This document shows positions 24,899 through 34,542 of a stretch of 56,511 bases of DNA, piece by piece. The notes beneath the pieces were generated by a model. It saw only the letters and a program-made list of their open reading frames with translations. It searched no databases and was not told where the DNA came from. The DNA is from CAADGU01 sp964581605. GTDB lineage: Bacteria; Chloroflexota; Anaerolineae; Promineifilales; Promineifilaceae. The stretch spans positions 1 to 56,511 of the forward strand of contig CAZOPF010000027.1 of the NCBI GenBank assembly GCA_964581605.1, given 5' to 3'. The number at the start of each line of letters is the position of its first letter. The first letter of the stretch is position 1. The translations under genes were made by a program, and so were the position numbers.

Positions 24899-25879
24899 AT
24901 GACCGACAAGATAGACCGGGCCGATGTGCGGATTTTTAGCGGCCGTTCCAATCGGCCGTTGGCGGAAAAAATCGCCACGCACCTGGAAATTCCCCTGGCG
25001 GAGACCACATTTTCCCGCTTTAGTAATGACAATTTGTTTGTGCAACTAGGCAAAAGTGTGCGTGGCCGGGTAGTCTACATTGTGCAATCGCTGACGCCGC
25101 CAGTCAGCGACCATCTGGTTGAACTGTTGATGATGCTGGACATTGCCAAGAGCGCGGCCGCCCGCGAAATTCATGCCATCATCCCCTACTTTTCTTATGC
25201 TCGCTCCGATAAAAAAGACGCGCCACGCATCTCCATTACCGCCCGCCTGATTGCCGACTTGCTGACGACGGCCGGCGCCACCCACATTATGACCATGACG
25301 CTCCATTCACCGCAGGTGCATGGCTTTTTCAGCGTACCCGCTGACCCACTGACCGGGCGGATGGAACTGGCGAACTATATTCGCCAGCGTGAGCTAAACC
25401 CGGCGCGCGATGTGGTGGTGGCCCCGGACATGGGGCGGGCTAAACCGGCCGCCCGTTTTGCCCGCGATCTGGGGTTGTCCATCGCCTCGGCCGATAAAGT
25501 GCGTATTTCTGATACGGAAGTGCGCATTGGCGGGTTGATTAGCCGGCAGGTGCAGGGGTTTAAGCGGGCGATAGTGTATGATGATGAGATTGCGACGGGT
25601 GGTTCGGTGGTGGAATTGAGCCAGGTATTGGTGGAAAGCGGTATTGAGGAGATCATTTTGATGTGTACACATGGCCTGTTTTTGGGGCGAGCGGTGGAGC
25701 GCATTGCGGCCATTCCGCAAATTGTGGAGGTGGTGACGACGGATACGGTGGAACGGCCGTCTGACCGCCAACCCGCCAATCTCACCGTGCTCTCCGTCGC
25801 CTCCGTTTTTGCCGAAGCCATGCGCCAGAATTACTGCCACCGCTCCATTGGGGAGCTATTTGAGGGAATGGAAAGCTGA
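24899..25879 (+). CDS. prs: Ribose-phosphate pyrophosphokinase
   Basis: 326 residues. Makes PRPP from ribose 5-phosphate and ATP for nucleotide, His and Trp synthesis. Visible blocks: RIFSGRSNRPLAEKIA, FSNDNLFVQ, PYFSYARSDKKD (ATP site), TLHSPQVHGFFSVPADPL, VVAPDMGRAKPAARFA, and the PRPP loop AIVYDDEIATGGSV. The catalytic flexible loop reads ADKVRISDTE where standard enzymes have the KRR motif. The first Lys is kept but both Arg are displaced, placing it in a divergent subclass. GGAGAGGAG precedes the ATG. Confidence 0.92.
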   Translation: MTDKIDRADVRIFSGRSNRPLAEKIATHLEIPLAETTFSRFSNDNLFVQLGKSVRGRVVYIVQSLTPPVSDHLVELLMMLDIAKSAAAREIHAIIPYFSYARSDKKDAPRISITARLIADLLTTAGATHIMTMTLHSPQVHGFFSVPADPLTGRMELANYIRQRELNPARDVVVAPDMGRAKPAARFARDLGLSIASADKVRISDTEVRIGGLISRQVQGFKRAIVYDDEIATGGSVVELSQVLVESGIEEIILMCTHGLFLGRAVERIAAIPQIVEVVTTDTVERPSDRQPANLTVLSVASVFAEAMRQNYCHRSIGELFEGMES

Positions 25880-25932
25880 TCAATTGTCAATTGTCAATTG
25901 TCAATTGAAAATTAACAATTGGCAATTGAAGA
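25880..25932. repeat. Inverted short-unit array (TCAATTG type)
   Basis: CAATTGTCAATTGTCAATTG (three to four 7-bp units), then AAATTAACAATTGGCAATTG. CAATTG is itself a palindrome, so both arms can pair in several registers. Confidence 0.88.
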
Positions 25933-25943
25933 GGAGTAAACGT

Positions 25944-26771
25944 ATGAACGACAACAACCATCACCATGACGATGAAGATTTTATTATGGCGTTTCAGGAT
26001 AGCTGCGACAAGCCAACGCTGCTGCTAATTCATGGCTTCCCGCTGAACAGCAGCATGTGGTCGCCGCAGTTGGATGACCTGGCAAATTTTGTGCGCGTCA
26101 TTGCCCCCGATCTGCGCGGGCACGGCCAGTCAGACGCCATTGCCGGGCCGTATAGCATGGAACTGCTGGCTGACGATTGCGCCGATTTGCTGGCCCATTT
26201 GAACGTAGCTACCCCGTTTGTGGTCTGCGGCCTCTCCATGGGCGGCTACATTGCGTTGGAGTTTTACCGGCGCTACGGGGAACATGTCGCCGGGCTGATT
26301 CTGACGGCCACCCGCGCCGGGGCCGATTCCGCTGAAGGCAAGGCCAACCGGGACAAGATGGCGGAGATGGCGAAACGAGAGGGAGTCACGGCCGTAGCCG
26401 ATGCCATGCTGCCCAAACTTCTCTCCCCTGCCAACTTTGCCGACGATAAGGAGTTGGTGGAGTTTGCCCGGCAGATGATGGAAGGCGCCTCACTGGAAGG
26501 GGTGGTGGGCGCCCTGGCCGCCATGCGTGACCGGCCCGACTCCACCCCCACCCTGCCCACCATTGACGTGCCGGTGCTGATCATTCACGGCGCGGACGAC
26601 CAGTTGATCCCGGTGTCGGAGGCGGAAGCGATGGCTAAAGCTGTGCCCGACGGCCGTCTGCTCATCATTCCCCACGCTGGCCACCTGCCCAACCTGGAAC
26701 AACCCGACGCCTTCAACGACGCGGTGATTGATTTTTTGGAGTCGTTGGGGTTGGATGAAGAGATGGAGTGA
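25944..26771 (+). CDS. Alpha/beta-fold hydrolase
   Basis: 275 residues from ATG 25944 (AAGAGGAG upstream). Classical catalytic triad: nucleophile elbow CGLSMGGYIAL (Ser near residue 106), Asp in IIHGADDQLIP, His in IPHAGHLPNLEQP; the oxyanion region is LLLIHGFPLNSSMW. Resembles 3-oxoadipate enol-lactonase/haloperoxidase-type esterases, but the substrate cannot be read from sequence. An unusual His/Asp-rich N-terminus (NDNNHHHDDED) precedes the fold; it may bind metal or be a disordered extension. Confidence 0.9.
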   Translation: MNDNNHHHDDEDFIMAFQDSCDKPTLLLIHGFPLNSSMWSPQLDDLANFVRVIAPDLRGHGQSDAIAGPYSMELLADDCADLLAHLNVATPFVVCGLSMGGYIALEFYRRYGEHVAGLILTATRAGADSAEGKANRDKMAEMAKREGVTAVADAMLPKLLSPANFADDKELVEFARQMMEGASLEGVVGALAAMRDRPDSTPTLPTIDVPVLIIHGADDQLIPVSEAEAMAKAVPDGRLLIIPHAGHLPNLEQPDAFNDAVIDFLESLGLDEEME

Positions 26772-26851
26772 TTTTGTGTTTTGGTGATTTAGTGACTTAG
26801 TGTTTTTGTAACCAAATCACAAAAACACACCAGCACTAAATCACAAATTTC
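26772..26851. repeat. Inverted short-unit array (GTGTTTTGGTGATTTA type)
   Basis: TTTGTGTTTTGGTGATTTAG on the left and CTAAATCACAAA with ACCAAATCACAAAAACACAC on the right; the end of the array is four bases from the next ATG at 26855. Confidence 0.88.
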
Positions 26852-26854
26852 GCC

Positions 26855-29122
26855 ATGTTTGATTGGAAGAGTGGCGATGATGAATGGGAAGAATTGCCAA
26901 CGGCCGTAACCCCTGGCAAGTCAACCCATTTTCGCCTCCATGGCAGAGGATTGCTGGCGTTGGCTGCGCTGGCGCTGCTGGTGGTGGGTGGTTTGGGGCT
27001 GGCTTACCGGCAGGTGAATGTGCAGGTCACGGCCGTAACCAACACGCTGGAACAAGAAGTAATGGCCGCTGACCGGCTGCTGGTGGACACGGCCGTTGCC
27101 GGCGATGACGAACTGTTTGCCACCCTGCTGCGCCGTTCGCCCGCCTGGGCCGATGCTCAAATCCGCCTGCAAGCACACGGTGACTACTTCGACCGCCCAC
27201 CATTTGGTTTGTGGCTGGATACCAGAGCCGATCTTTTTGCCACCGGGCCAGTCACGGCCCCAGTCACGGCCACTCAATTCACCGTTTCACCAGACCTGAC
27301 AGAAGCCGAACTCGCCCTGCCCATGCCTTACGTCTCCCTGGATGAGAACGGGGAATTGGTCTCGCTGGTGTTGCAGCGCACGGCCGTGTACCGCCGCCAG
27401 GCAAACCAAAGCTGGCTGCTGGCCGAACCGGACGATGACTTTTGGGGAGAGTTTAGGCAGGAGACACGGCCGTATCTCAATCTGCTGACCCCCGCCCGTG
27501 ACCAGGAAATTGCCGCCCGCCTGGCCGATGACCTGAACAGCTGGATCGTCCGCATTTGCAGTGATATTCAATGTCCCGTCAGATTTGTGCTGCAACTGCG
27601 CCTGAGTACAAATCCAGACGACCTGGCGGGTTTGCACGCACCAGTGCGCCTCAGTTATGGCTATTTGAGCGGCCAACGCACAACTCGCCTCAGCCTACCC
27701 ACTCCAACCCTGGTGGGGCTGCCCGTGGACGAAACCGGCTACCAAACCCTGCTGCGTGGTTACGCCACTCACCTGGCTCAGGCATTGGTAAACGCCTATG
27801 GTGCAGAGACATTCGTGATAGGTGGCATAGTGCCACCGCCACCAGACCTGGGGGAAATGCTGTCTGCATGGGGGCTGTTTGCACCCCGCCCCACCGGCTT
27901 TAACCCCATTCAGGCGGCCGAACCGCCACCCATTCCCCTGCCCGACCAGGACATTTTGCTGTTGTGCCAGAGCAGCCGCGCCCCCACCTTATTCCGCTAT
28001 GATTCGGCCACTGCCATCTGGGCTGATGTGTTGCTGGAAACGGAAGGCGCATTGGGCTTTTATCTCACGCCTTTTCCCGATGGGCAGGGGGTGGCGCTGG
28101 TAGTTGGCCCTTCGGTACAGGACGAACGCTATCGCCTTGTCTGGCTGCATAACGGCCGTGAACGCCTGCTACTGACCACCACCGATACTCCCATCATCCA
28201 CTCCATCACCAAATTAGAACCGGGCCATTTTCTGCTCCATTTTTCCACTTCTGGGCCAGATAATAATGATTTTAGTGAGCAGGGCATTATGGTCAGCGCG
28301 GAAGATTGTGATGACCAGAGCTGCATCGTGCAGCCATTTACAGAGTGGGCACAACCATCGCCCGACGGCCGTCACACGCTCATCACCCGCCTGGACGAAA
28401 ACAAGGGGGTTGTCTACGCTTTGGGCACTGCGGCCGGAGAGGAGATACAACCGCTGGAAAATGCGTATGACCCCATCTGGCTAGATGGCCATACCCTGGC
28501 CTTCCGCCAATACTCCCCCACGGCTACCAATGGCTTGTCCGATACCAGTTTGATGACGGCCGTTTTCGCCGATGATGGCCCATCTTTCCAGATACAATCG
28601 CCCGTGACCCCAGACACCATTCGGGCCGCTATACCGGAACTGGCTTCCAGACGGGAAATATCCATCAATTCCATAACTGCCTATCCGGCCAGCCAACCAG
28701 AACTCTTATTTATCAGCATCTTTGACTGGCAAGGCAACGTCGTCAGGAGCAGCCACCTGGTGCAATATGATTGGCAGACCCACGAGTGGACGCCACTCAA
28801 CAGCGAAACTCTCAGTGCCTCCTGGTGGACAGTCAATCAATACGGCCGTTATCTGGTGATAGGCGACTATGTTGATGCCGGGCTGAGGCTCCAGGTGTAT
28901 GACATTGTGAATGAGAAGTGGCAAACATACGAAACGGCCGCGCCCCGCTTTACTTTTGGCGGCCAACAGTCATGGTCAGACGATGGGAACTGGCTAATCC
29001 TGACGGACACCGACGCTGTGCGGCTGATAGCCCCCGCTTATGCGTATCAAAAAGTGCTCTATCACGGCCTGGATTACTGCGAAATGGCCTTATGGGTAGA
29101 CCGTGCTTCGGCCGGCCCCTGA
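26855..29122 (+). CDS. Single-pass membrane protein with large extracellular propeller-like region
   Basis: 755 residues. A 35-residue cytosolic N-terminus is followed by one membrane helix (GLLALAALALLVVGGLGLAY, about 31-50). A long extracellular part follows, whose second half (from about residue 360) has propeller-like blades: LLLCQSSRAPTLFRYD, FGGQQSWSDDGNWLILTD. No enzyme motif seen. It is rich in ACGGCCGT (about nine copies). The 3' end overlaps the convergent ppk1 gene by 49 bases. Function unknown; sensing or surface binding is possible. Confidence 0.75.
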   Translation: MFDWKSGDDEWEELPTAVTPGKSTHFRLHGRGLLALAALALLVVGGLGLAYRQVNVQVTAVTNTLEQEVMAADRLLVDTAVAGDDELFATLLRRSPAWADAQIRLQAHGDYFDRPPFGLWLDTRADLFATGPVTAPVTATQFTVSPDLTEAELALPMPYVSLDENGELVSLVLQRTAVYRRQANQSWLLAEPDDDFWGEFRQETRPYLNLLTPARDQEIAARLADDLNSWIVRICSDIQCPVRFVLQLRLSTNPDDLAGLHAPVRLSYGYLSGQRTTRLSLPTPTLVGLPVDETGYQTLLRGYATHLAQALVNAYGAETFVIGGIVPPPPDLGEMLSAWGLFAPRPTGFNPIQAAEPPPIPLPDQDILLLCQSSRAPTLFRYDSATAIWADVLLETEGALGFYLTPFPDGQGVALVVGPSVQDERYRLVWLHNGRERLLLTTTDTPIIHSITKLEPGHFLLHFSTSGPDNNDFSEQGIMVSAEDCDDQSCIVQPFTEWAQPSPDGRHTLITRLDENKGVVYALGTAAGEEIQPLENAYDPIWLDGHTLAFRQYSPTATNGLSDTSLMTAVFADDGPSFQIQSPVTPDTIRAAIPELASRREISINSITAYPASQPELLFISIFDWQGNVVRSSHLVQYDWQTHEWTPLNSETLSASWWTVNQYGRYLVIGDYVDAGLRLQVYDIVNEKWQTYETAAPRFTFGGQQSWSDDGNWLILTDTDAVRLIAPAYAYQKVLYHGLDYCEMALWVDRASAGP

Positions 29123-31239
29123 CCATTCTGCCCAATCACCAGGTCACTTGCAAAGGGCAGGGGCTTATTGGCGGCACGGCCGTGCAGCAGCCACAGTTGG
29201 CTGTTAAACGGCTCTTCCCCTTCGGCTAAGGTGGAGATAGTGGGCAGGTAACGGCCGTCGGGCTGCAAAACATGGCTCTTGGCTGTATCATGCAAATAGA
29301 CGTTTAGCAGCCGTGTTACCTCCTGGCGTAATCCCTCGTTTTCTACCGGGAAAAGCACCTCCACCCGCCGGTCAATGTTACGCGGCATCGGGTCGGCACT
29401 GCCCAGATAAATCTCCGGCTGCCCCAAATTATGAAAATAATAAATCCGGCTGTGTTCCAGGAAACGCCCCACAATGCTCATCACCCGGATATTGTCGCTA
29501 ACCCCCGCCACCCCTGGGCGCAAACAACAAATACCGCGAATGATCAGGTCAATCTGCACCCCTGCTTGTGATGCTTCATACAACGCCCGAATAATGTGGG
29601 GATCAACCACCGAGTTGGCCTTCATAATCAGGCGGCCCTTTTTTCCATGAGCCGTCTCCCGCTCAATCAACCGCATCAAGTTGCTCCGAAAACTGACCGG
29701 CGCCACCCAAAACTTACGGTACTCCTTTTGTTTGGAAAAGCCGGTGAGAAAGTTAAAGACCTCGGAGGCATCGGCCGCCATCTCCTCATCCGTCGTCAAC
29801 AGCCCCAAATCAGTATAAAGCCGCGAAGTAAACGCATTGTAATTGCCCGTGGCCACATGCACATAGCGGCGCAACCCATCCCGCTCGCGGCGCACAATCA
29901 GCAGCAATTTACTGTGCGTTTTCAGCCCCATAATGCCATAGGCCACATGCACGCCCGCATTTTCCAATGCCCGCGCCCACTCAATGTTGCTTTCTTCGTC
30001 GAACCGGGCTTTTAGCTCTACCAGCACCGCCACCTGCTTGCCGTTCTCCCGCGCCCGCATCAATGCCCGCACTATCGGCGGGTTTGGCCCCACCCGGTAT
30101 AGGGTCATTTTAATGGCGATCACGTCGGGGTCGTCTGCGGCCGTTTCCACCAGATTGATGACCGGCCCAAAGCTATCATACGGATGGTGCAGCAGCACAT
30201 CCTCCCGCCGCAAAATGGCAAACACATTTTCCCCACTGCGGAATGGCTGCGGCAGCCGGGGCTGAAACACCTCATCCTTCAAATCCGGTCTGTCCAGCCG
30301 GTGCAGTTCCCACAGGCTGCTCAGGCCCAATGGCCCATTGGCCGTATACACATCATGCACCCCCACCTGCAAATTTTCCATCAGCAGCCGGCGCGTCTCT
30401 TCTGGCATCGTCTCGTCAATTTCCAACCGCACCGCCTGCCCAAAGTGGCGCTGCCGCAAACTCTCCTCCATCGTCAGCAGCAAATCATCCGCCTCCTCCT
30501 CCTGAATCTCCATATCCGTATTGCGCGTCACCCGGAATGGATAGGACGCCTTGATGGTCATGCCTGGAAAGAGGCGATCTAGATTGGCGGCAATCACCTG
30601 TTCAATCCAGACCAGCTTTTGCGTCCTGGGCGGCAATATGTCCTCCGGGTCGAGCGGTTTGAGCGGCACCAGGCGGGGCAGCGAGGCGGGCACTTTGACA
30701 CGAGCAAAATGAGTTTCGCCCGTTTCCGGGTCTTCAATTTCCGCCGCCAGATTGATACTCAGGTTAGAAATATGGGGAAATGGATGGGCGGGGTCTGTGA
30801 CCAGGGGAGTGAGTACCGGGAAGATTTCTCGATCAAAATAATCACGCAGTTTACGGCGCTGGCGAGCATTTAGCTCCTTTTCATAGTCCAACACGTGGAT
30901 ACCTTCAGCTGCCAGGGCGGGCAACATTTGCTGCCAATAATCCATGGCTGAAGCAAATAAGCTGGTGACGGTGCGGTGAATGGCAACCAGCTGTTCACGC
31001 GGTGTCAGACCATCGGCCGGGGTATCGGTAATGCCTAACAATACCTGCTGCTTCAACCCGGAAACGCGCACCATGAACACCTCGTCCATGTTCGCGCTGA
31101 AAATGGCGATATACTTCACTCGCTCTAGCAACGGATGATCGCTGCGGGTACACTCTTCCAACACCCGCCGATTAAATTCGATCTGGCTCAATTCGCGGTT
31201 AATATAGTAACCAGGGTTTTTCAAATCTATATCTTTCAT
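29074..31239 (-). CDS. ppk1: Polyphosphate kinase 1
   Basis: 721 residues from ATG 31239 (AAAGG upstream; a GTG 33 bases earlier is possible). Polymerises ATP gamma-phosphate into polyphosphate at the membrane. N-terminal domain ELSQIEFNRRVLEEC, then IAIFSANMDEVFMVRV; the catalytic phospholipase-D-like core has GLKTHSKLLLI with the autophosphorylated His near residue 436, VATGNYN, and RGICCLRPGVAG. Typical length is ~690-720. Polyphosphate storage fits activated-sludge or oligotrophic lifestyles. It is divergent from a CapA-like lipoprotein with only 33 bases between starts. Confidence 0.97.
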   Translation of the reverse strand: MKDIDLKNPGYYINRELSQIEFNRRVLEECTRSDHPLLERVKYIAIFSANMDEVFMVRVSGLKQQVLLGITDTPADGLTPREQLVAIHRTVTSLFASAMDYWQQMLPALAAEGIHVLDYEKELNARQRRKLRDYFDREIFPVLTPLVTDPAHPFPHISNLSINLAAEIEDPETGETHFARVKVPASLPRLVPLKPLDPEDILPPRTQKLVWIEQVIAANLDRLFPGMTIKASYPFRVTRNTDMEIQEEEADDLLLTMEESLRQRHFGQAVRLEIDETMPEETRRLLMENLQVGVHDVYTANGPLGLSSLWELHRLDRPDLKDEVFQPRLPQPFRSGENVFAILRREDVLLHHPYDSFGPVINLVETAADDPDVIAIKMTLYRVGPNPPIVRALMRARENGKQVAVLVELKARFDEESNIEWARALENAGVHVAYGIMGLKTHSKLLLIVRRERDGLRRYVHVATGNYNAFTSRLYTDLGLLTTDEEMAADASEVFNFLTGFSKQKEYRKFWVAPVSFRSNLMRLIERETAHGKKGRLIMKANSVVDPHIIRALYEASQAGVQIDLIIRGICCLRPGVAGVSDNIRVMSIVGRFLEHSRIYYFHNLGQPEIYLGSADPMPRNIDRRVEVLFPVENEGLRQEVTRLLNVYLHDTAKSHVLQPDGRYLPTISTLAEGEEPFNSQLWLLHGRAANKPLPFASDLVIGQNGQGPAEARSTHKAISQ

Positions 31240-31272
31240 AGGCAACCTTTTGTTTTGATACCAGTCTACCAC

Positions 31273-32976
31273 ATGAAAAAGAGTTTTGGCATTTTGATCT
31301 TATTTTTGCTGATGGGCTGCGGCCCAACGGCCGTGCTGCCAACAGCCGCACCGACGGCCGCGCTCCCCACGCCCCCTCCTCTCCTCTCCGTTGTGCAGCC
31401 GCTACCGGCAACAGCTACCGGGGTCGTTTCAGGCACGGCCGTACCACAAACCGCTCCACCTATCGCCATCCCGGCTACACCCAATCCCGGTTCCGCCCGC
31501 CTGAGCCTGGCCGCTGACACGGCCGTGCCCTCCACCTTCATCAGCACCGCCCAACAATTCGCCCAGCAACATCTCGTCCAATACAGTTGGGGTGAATCGG
31601 ACTCGGCCAACCTCCTACTGACTGCCCACAGCGACCATCCGCTGGCCCACTGGGTTTATGTCCTGGCCGCCCCCTTCCCCACCGTGCCCGATGGCCTCAC
31701 ACTGGCAGAATTGCAAACCGCCTGGCAAACGGGTAGCCTACCCGTGGTTGTCAGCGAAAACACGGCCGTAGCCATGTCCCCTATTTTAGGCACACCGGGC
31801 ACGGCCGTACAGATTGTGCCTGAAGCTGAAGTGGGTGAACGGCTATGGGCGGCACGGCCGTCGGCCGCCTCCCCTTCTCTCACCATCCTGCCCTTTGACA
31901 CGCTCACGCCCGACTTGAAAGTGCTGGCGCTGGATGGACAGTCGCCGCTGGCGGCGGATTTTGCATTGGCGAACTATCCCCTGGCGGTTTCGATAGGTGT
32001 GGCGGGCGAGGAAACGGCCGTTGCCCAATTTCTAACCCAATGGGATGGCCCCACCACCAACCGCGACCCAGACAAATTGACCCGCGTGGCACTGACCGGC
32101 GTAACTGCACTGGTACGCGCTACCGCCTATAACATGGAGCAATATGGCATCCTCTGGCCGGGTGAAGAGGTAGGGCCGGTGCTGCGGGCGGCCGATATTG
32201 CCCACATCAGCAATGAAGTCTCCTTTGCGCCCGACTGCCCCTACCCCAACCCCATCGGCGGCACCACCTTTTGCAGCGATGACCGCTATTTTGATCTGAT
32301 TCTGGATGTGGGCGCGGACGTAATTGAATTAACCGGCAATCATTTGAACGACTGGGGACGGGATAATACCTTGCGTACCATTGAGATGATTGAAACGGCC
32401 GGGCTGCAAACCTATGGCGGCGGGCGCGATCTGGCGACGGCCGCCAAGCCTGCTTTGTTTGCACACAACGGCAACCGGATCGCTTTTGTGGGCTGCAACT
32501 CATTTGGCCCACAGTTTGCCTGGGCTACGGAGACATCGCCAGGGGCACGGCCGTGTGATGGCAGCCTGCCCGCCGAAATTGCCGCCTTACGCGAGCAGGG
32601 CTATCTGGTCTTTACCACACTGCAATACACGGAGTATTACCAGTATGCGGCCCCACCCGACCAGGTACAGTTTTTCCAGGAGATGGCGGCGGCGGGGGCA
32701 ACGGCCGTGTCTGGCAGCCAGGCGCACCACGCCCAGGGGTTCGCCTTTTTCAACGACGCCTTCATCCACTACGGGCCAGGCAACCTCTTTTTTGACCAGA
32801 TGGATATGCTGGGCACGCGGCAGACGTTTGTGGATACCTATGTGGTGTACGACGGCCGTTTACTCAGCGTCGAACTCTGGACGGGCCTCATCGAAAACTA
32901 CGCCCGCCCCCGCCAGATGACCCCCGAAGAACGCGCCCAACTCCTGCAAGCAGTTTTTCAAGCCAGTGGGTGGTAG
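31273..32976 (+). CDS. CapA-like (PGA_cap) lipoprotein
   Basis: 567 residues from ATG 31273. Lipobox LLMGCG, a Pro/Ala/Thr-rich stalk (to about residue 80), a middle part that resembles a degenerate solute-binding fold, then from about residue 275 a CapA/PgsA metallophosphatase-like domain: VALTGVTALVRA, then AADIAHISNEVSF, VIELTGNHLNDWG, GSQAHHAQGF, and YGPGNLFFDQ. CapA proteins take part in poly-gamma-glutamate capsule export or hydrolysis. No capB/capC is present, so it is more likely a stand-alone surface phosphoesterase. Ten ACGGCCGT octamers occur in it, the densest gene in the window. Confidence 0.85.
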   Translation: MKKSFGILILFLLMGCGPTAVLPTAAPTAALPTPPPLLSVVQPLPATATGVVSGTAVPQTAPPIAIPATPNPGSARLSLAADTAVPSTFISTAQQFAQQHLVQYSWGESDSANLLLTAHSDHPLAHWVYVLAAPFPTVPDGLTLAELQTAWQTGSLPVVVSENTAVAMSPILGTPGTAVQIVPEAEVGERLWAARPSAASPSLTILPFDTLTPDLKVLALDGQSPLAADFALANYPLAVSIGVAGEETAVAQFLTQWDGPTTNRDPDKLTRVALTGVTALVRATAYNMEQYGILWPGEEVGPVLRAADIAHISNEVSFAPDCPYPNPIGGTTFCSDDRYFDLILDVGADVIELTGNHLNDWGRDNTLRTIEMIETAGLQTYGGGRDLATAAKPALFAHNGNRIAFVGCNSFGPQFAWATETSPGARPCDGSLPAEIAALREQGYLVFTTLQYTEYYQYAAPPDQVQFFQEMAAAGATAVSGSQAHHAQGFAFFNDAFIHYGPGNLFFDQMDMLGTRQTFVDTYVVYDGRLLSVELWTGLIENYARPRQMTPEERAQLLQAVFQASGW

Positions 32977-33037
32977 TGAGCAATTGGGAGATCGGGAACC
33001 TCAATCTCCTAATCTCCCAATCTCTCAATCTCTGCCC
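32977..33037. repeat. Inverted short-unit array (TTGGGAGAT type)
   Basis: GAGCAATTGGGAGATCGGGA and CAATCTCCTAATCTCCCAATC arms between convergent genes. Confidence 0.8.
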
Positions 33038-33038
33038 C

Positions 33039-34499
33039 TCACAAATTCCTGTCAATTTGGGCCAGCACCCGGGCCATATTGTCAGGCGAATATGGCCCGG
33101 CCAGCTTAAATCGTAAACGGCCGTTTCCGTCAATCACAAAAACATGTAGCGCATGAGAATTGCCCAAACCCAGCACTTTGGCCCCCGCACCCGTCCAGTC
33201 AAAAACCGGTTGATGAACCGCATGTTTGATCACATTCTTTTTAACCATCTTCTTGGGCACAAAAGAAGGCAAATCGCCCACAAAAGCCACTTCCAGACAG
33301 GGCAACTTTCCCACGGCCGCCAGCGCCTGTCCCCACTTCTGCCCCTCTTCGGCCGCGCCCTGTCCACCGCCATACAACACCACCCCCTCACCAGCAAACG
33401 CAGACAAAGCCAATTCTCGATCATCGGCGTCCATAAACACCAGGCCAGAAACATCCACGCCCAGATCGGCGACGGCCACCGCATCCCGCCGCCCATAATT
33501 AGCGCGCCCCATAACAAACTCGTCATCATTTTCACGCGGCTCAATATCAATCATACGGAAAGCCATTTTGGTCATTTCCATTTCCCAGGTATGCACCTTC
33601 ATGGCCGGTTGGCGAGTCAGGCCACCATTGCCACCCACGCACCATTGGTAATACTTTTGCTGCTGCCAGTTATAGGTACCGGTCATCACCGTCTGGTTAA
33701 ATTGCTGCTCAAATGTAATCCGCGCCGGAGACAATTTCCAATAAATTTCCATCGCTTCGGCCGTTTTTCCCGCCAACAACAGGTTGAAGTAATTGACCAG
33801 ATAAGGCTTTTCCGGCGACTGGAATACTTCATAACAACCGGCGCCCATCCACTGCATCCCAAAACCCTGCACTAACAACGGCGCATATCGTTCCACCGGG
33901 CAACCCAATAACAGTTTATCCCCGACCAACCTGTGCATATCAGCAAATAGCCCCAGTTCACCTACTTTGATGGCCACTACATTTTCAATGTCAGCCAACG
34001 ACTCCAGAATTTCCAGCGGGAAACCACTGGGATGAAAGCGATTAAAGTGGAAATGGGGTGATGGATAGAGTGTGACATGCAGGTTGGTGGCGTCACAAAA
34101 CCGTTTCGTCACTTCATAGATTTCGGTGGCCGATTCAGGCCGGAAAGAAGGCGGATAACCGAGCAAAATGCCATCCACCCCCACCATTTCCGCGTGGCGC
34201 AATAGTTCCATATTGTCAGCAAAACTATCCAGAATCAACGAAGTGGTGACAATGATCGCATCACCGGCTTCATCAGCGGCAATGGAGAGAAACTGTTTGG
34301 CTTCCTCCAGAGTTAACCCGGTTTCGGTAGCGCACATCATGGAAAAGAAGCCATGTTTGATGCTTTGCTGCACGTCCCAACGAATGCCCGCCTCATCCAG
34401 GTGTTTCATATCCGGGGTGAAAGAGGGGAACAGAGTATTTTCTATCCCCTTCATATTTTCTTTGGCCCATTGTTTCAGTTCAGATTTGTTCCTTGACAT
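33039..34499 (-). CDS. DapA-family aldolase fused to a thioredoxin-like domain
   Basis: 486 residues. Residues 1-330 are a dihydrodipicolinate synthase/N-acetylneuraminate lyase-type TIM barrel: NTLFPSFTPDMKHLDEAGIR, VDGILLGYPPSF, LHVTLYPSP (Tyr position), and NVVAIKVGE with the Schiff-base Lys near 177. Residues about 345-486 are a separate alpha/beta domain with thioredoxin-like order: GVVLYGGGQGAAEEGQKW, LEVAFVGDLP, a long insertion, and a final HALHVFVIDGNGRLRFKLAG resembling peroxiredoxin/AhpC-TSA proteins. It has no CxxC, only one Cys (KLPCLE). I do not know a characterised protein with this arrangement. Reaction unknown. Confidence 0.8.
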   Translation of the reverse strand: MSRNKSELKQWAKENMKGIENTLFPSFTPDMKHLDEAGIRWDVQQSIKHGFFSMMCATETGLTLEEAKQFLSIAADEAGDAIIVTTSLILDSFADNMELLRHAEMVGVDGILLGYPPSFRPESATEIYEVTKRFCDATNLHVTLYPSPHFHFNRFHPSGFPLEILESLADIENVVAIKVGELGLFADMHRLVGDKLLLGCPVERYAPLLVQGFGMQWMGAGCYEVFQSPEKPYLVNYFNLLLAGKTAEAMEIYWKLSPARITFEQQFNQTVMTGTYNWQQQKYYQWCVGGNGGLTRQPAMKVHTWEMEMTKMAFRMIDIEPRENDDEFVMGRANYGRRDAVAVADLGVDVSGLVFMDADDRELALSAFAGEGVVLYGGGQGAAEEGQKWGQALAAVGKLPCLEVAFVGDLPSFVPKKMVKKNVIKHAVHQPVFDWTGAGAKVLGLGNSHALHVFVIDGNGRLRFKLAGPYSPDNMARVLAQIDRNL

Positions 34500-34513
34500 G
34501 ATCTTTTCTCCGT

Positions 34514-34533
34514 GTAACGCAATCTGGCGTTAC
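34514..34533 (-). terminator. Hairpin GTAACGC-GCGTTAC between two minus-strand genes
   Basis: A 7-bp perfect stem with a 6-base loop just after the NAD(P)-binding gene's stop and before the DapA-like start. It could end the first transcript or be a leader element. Confidence 0.4.
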
Positions 34534-34542
34534 GACATACTG

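Noticed and set aside
29074..29122. Frameshift or fusion between the anchored protein and ppk1
   Set aside because: The 49-base overlap is tail to tail on opposite strands; both ends look normal.
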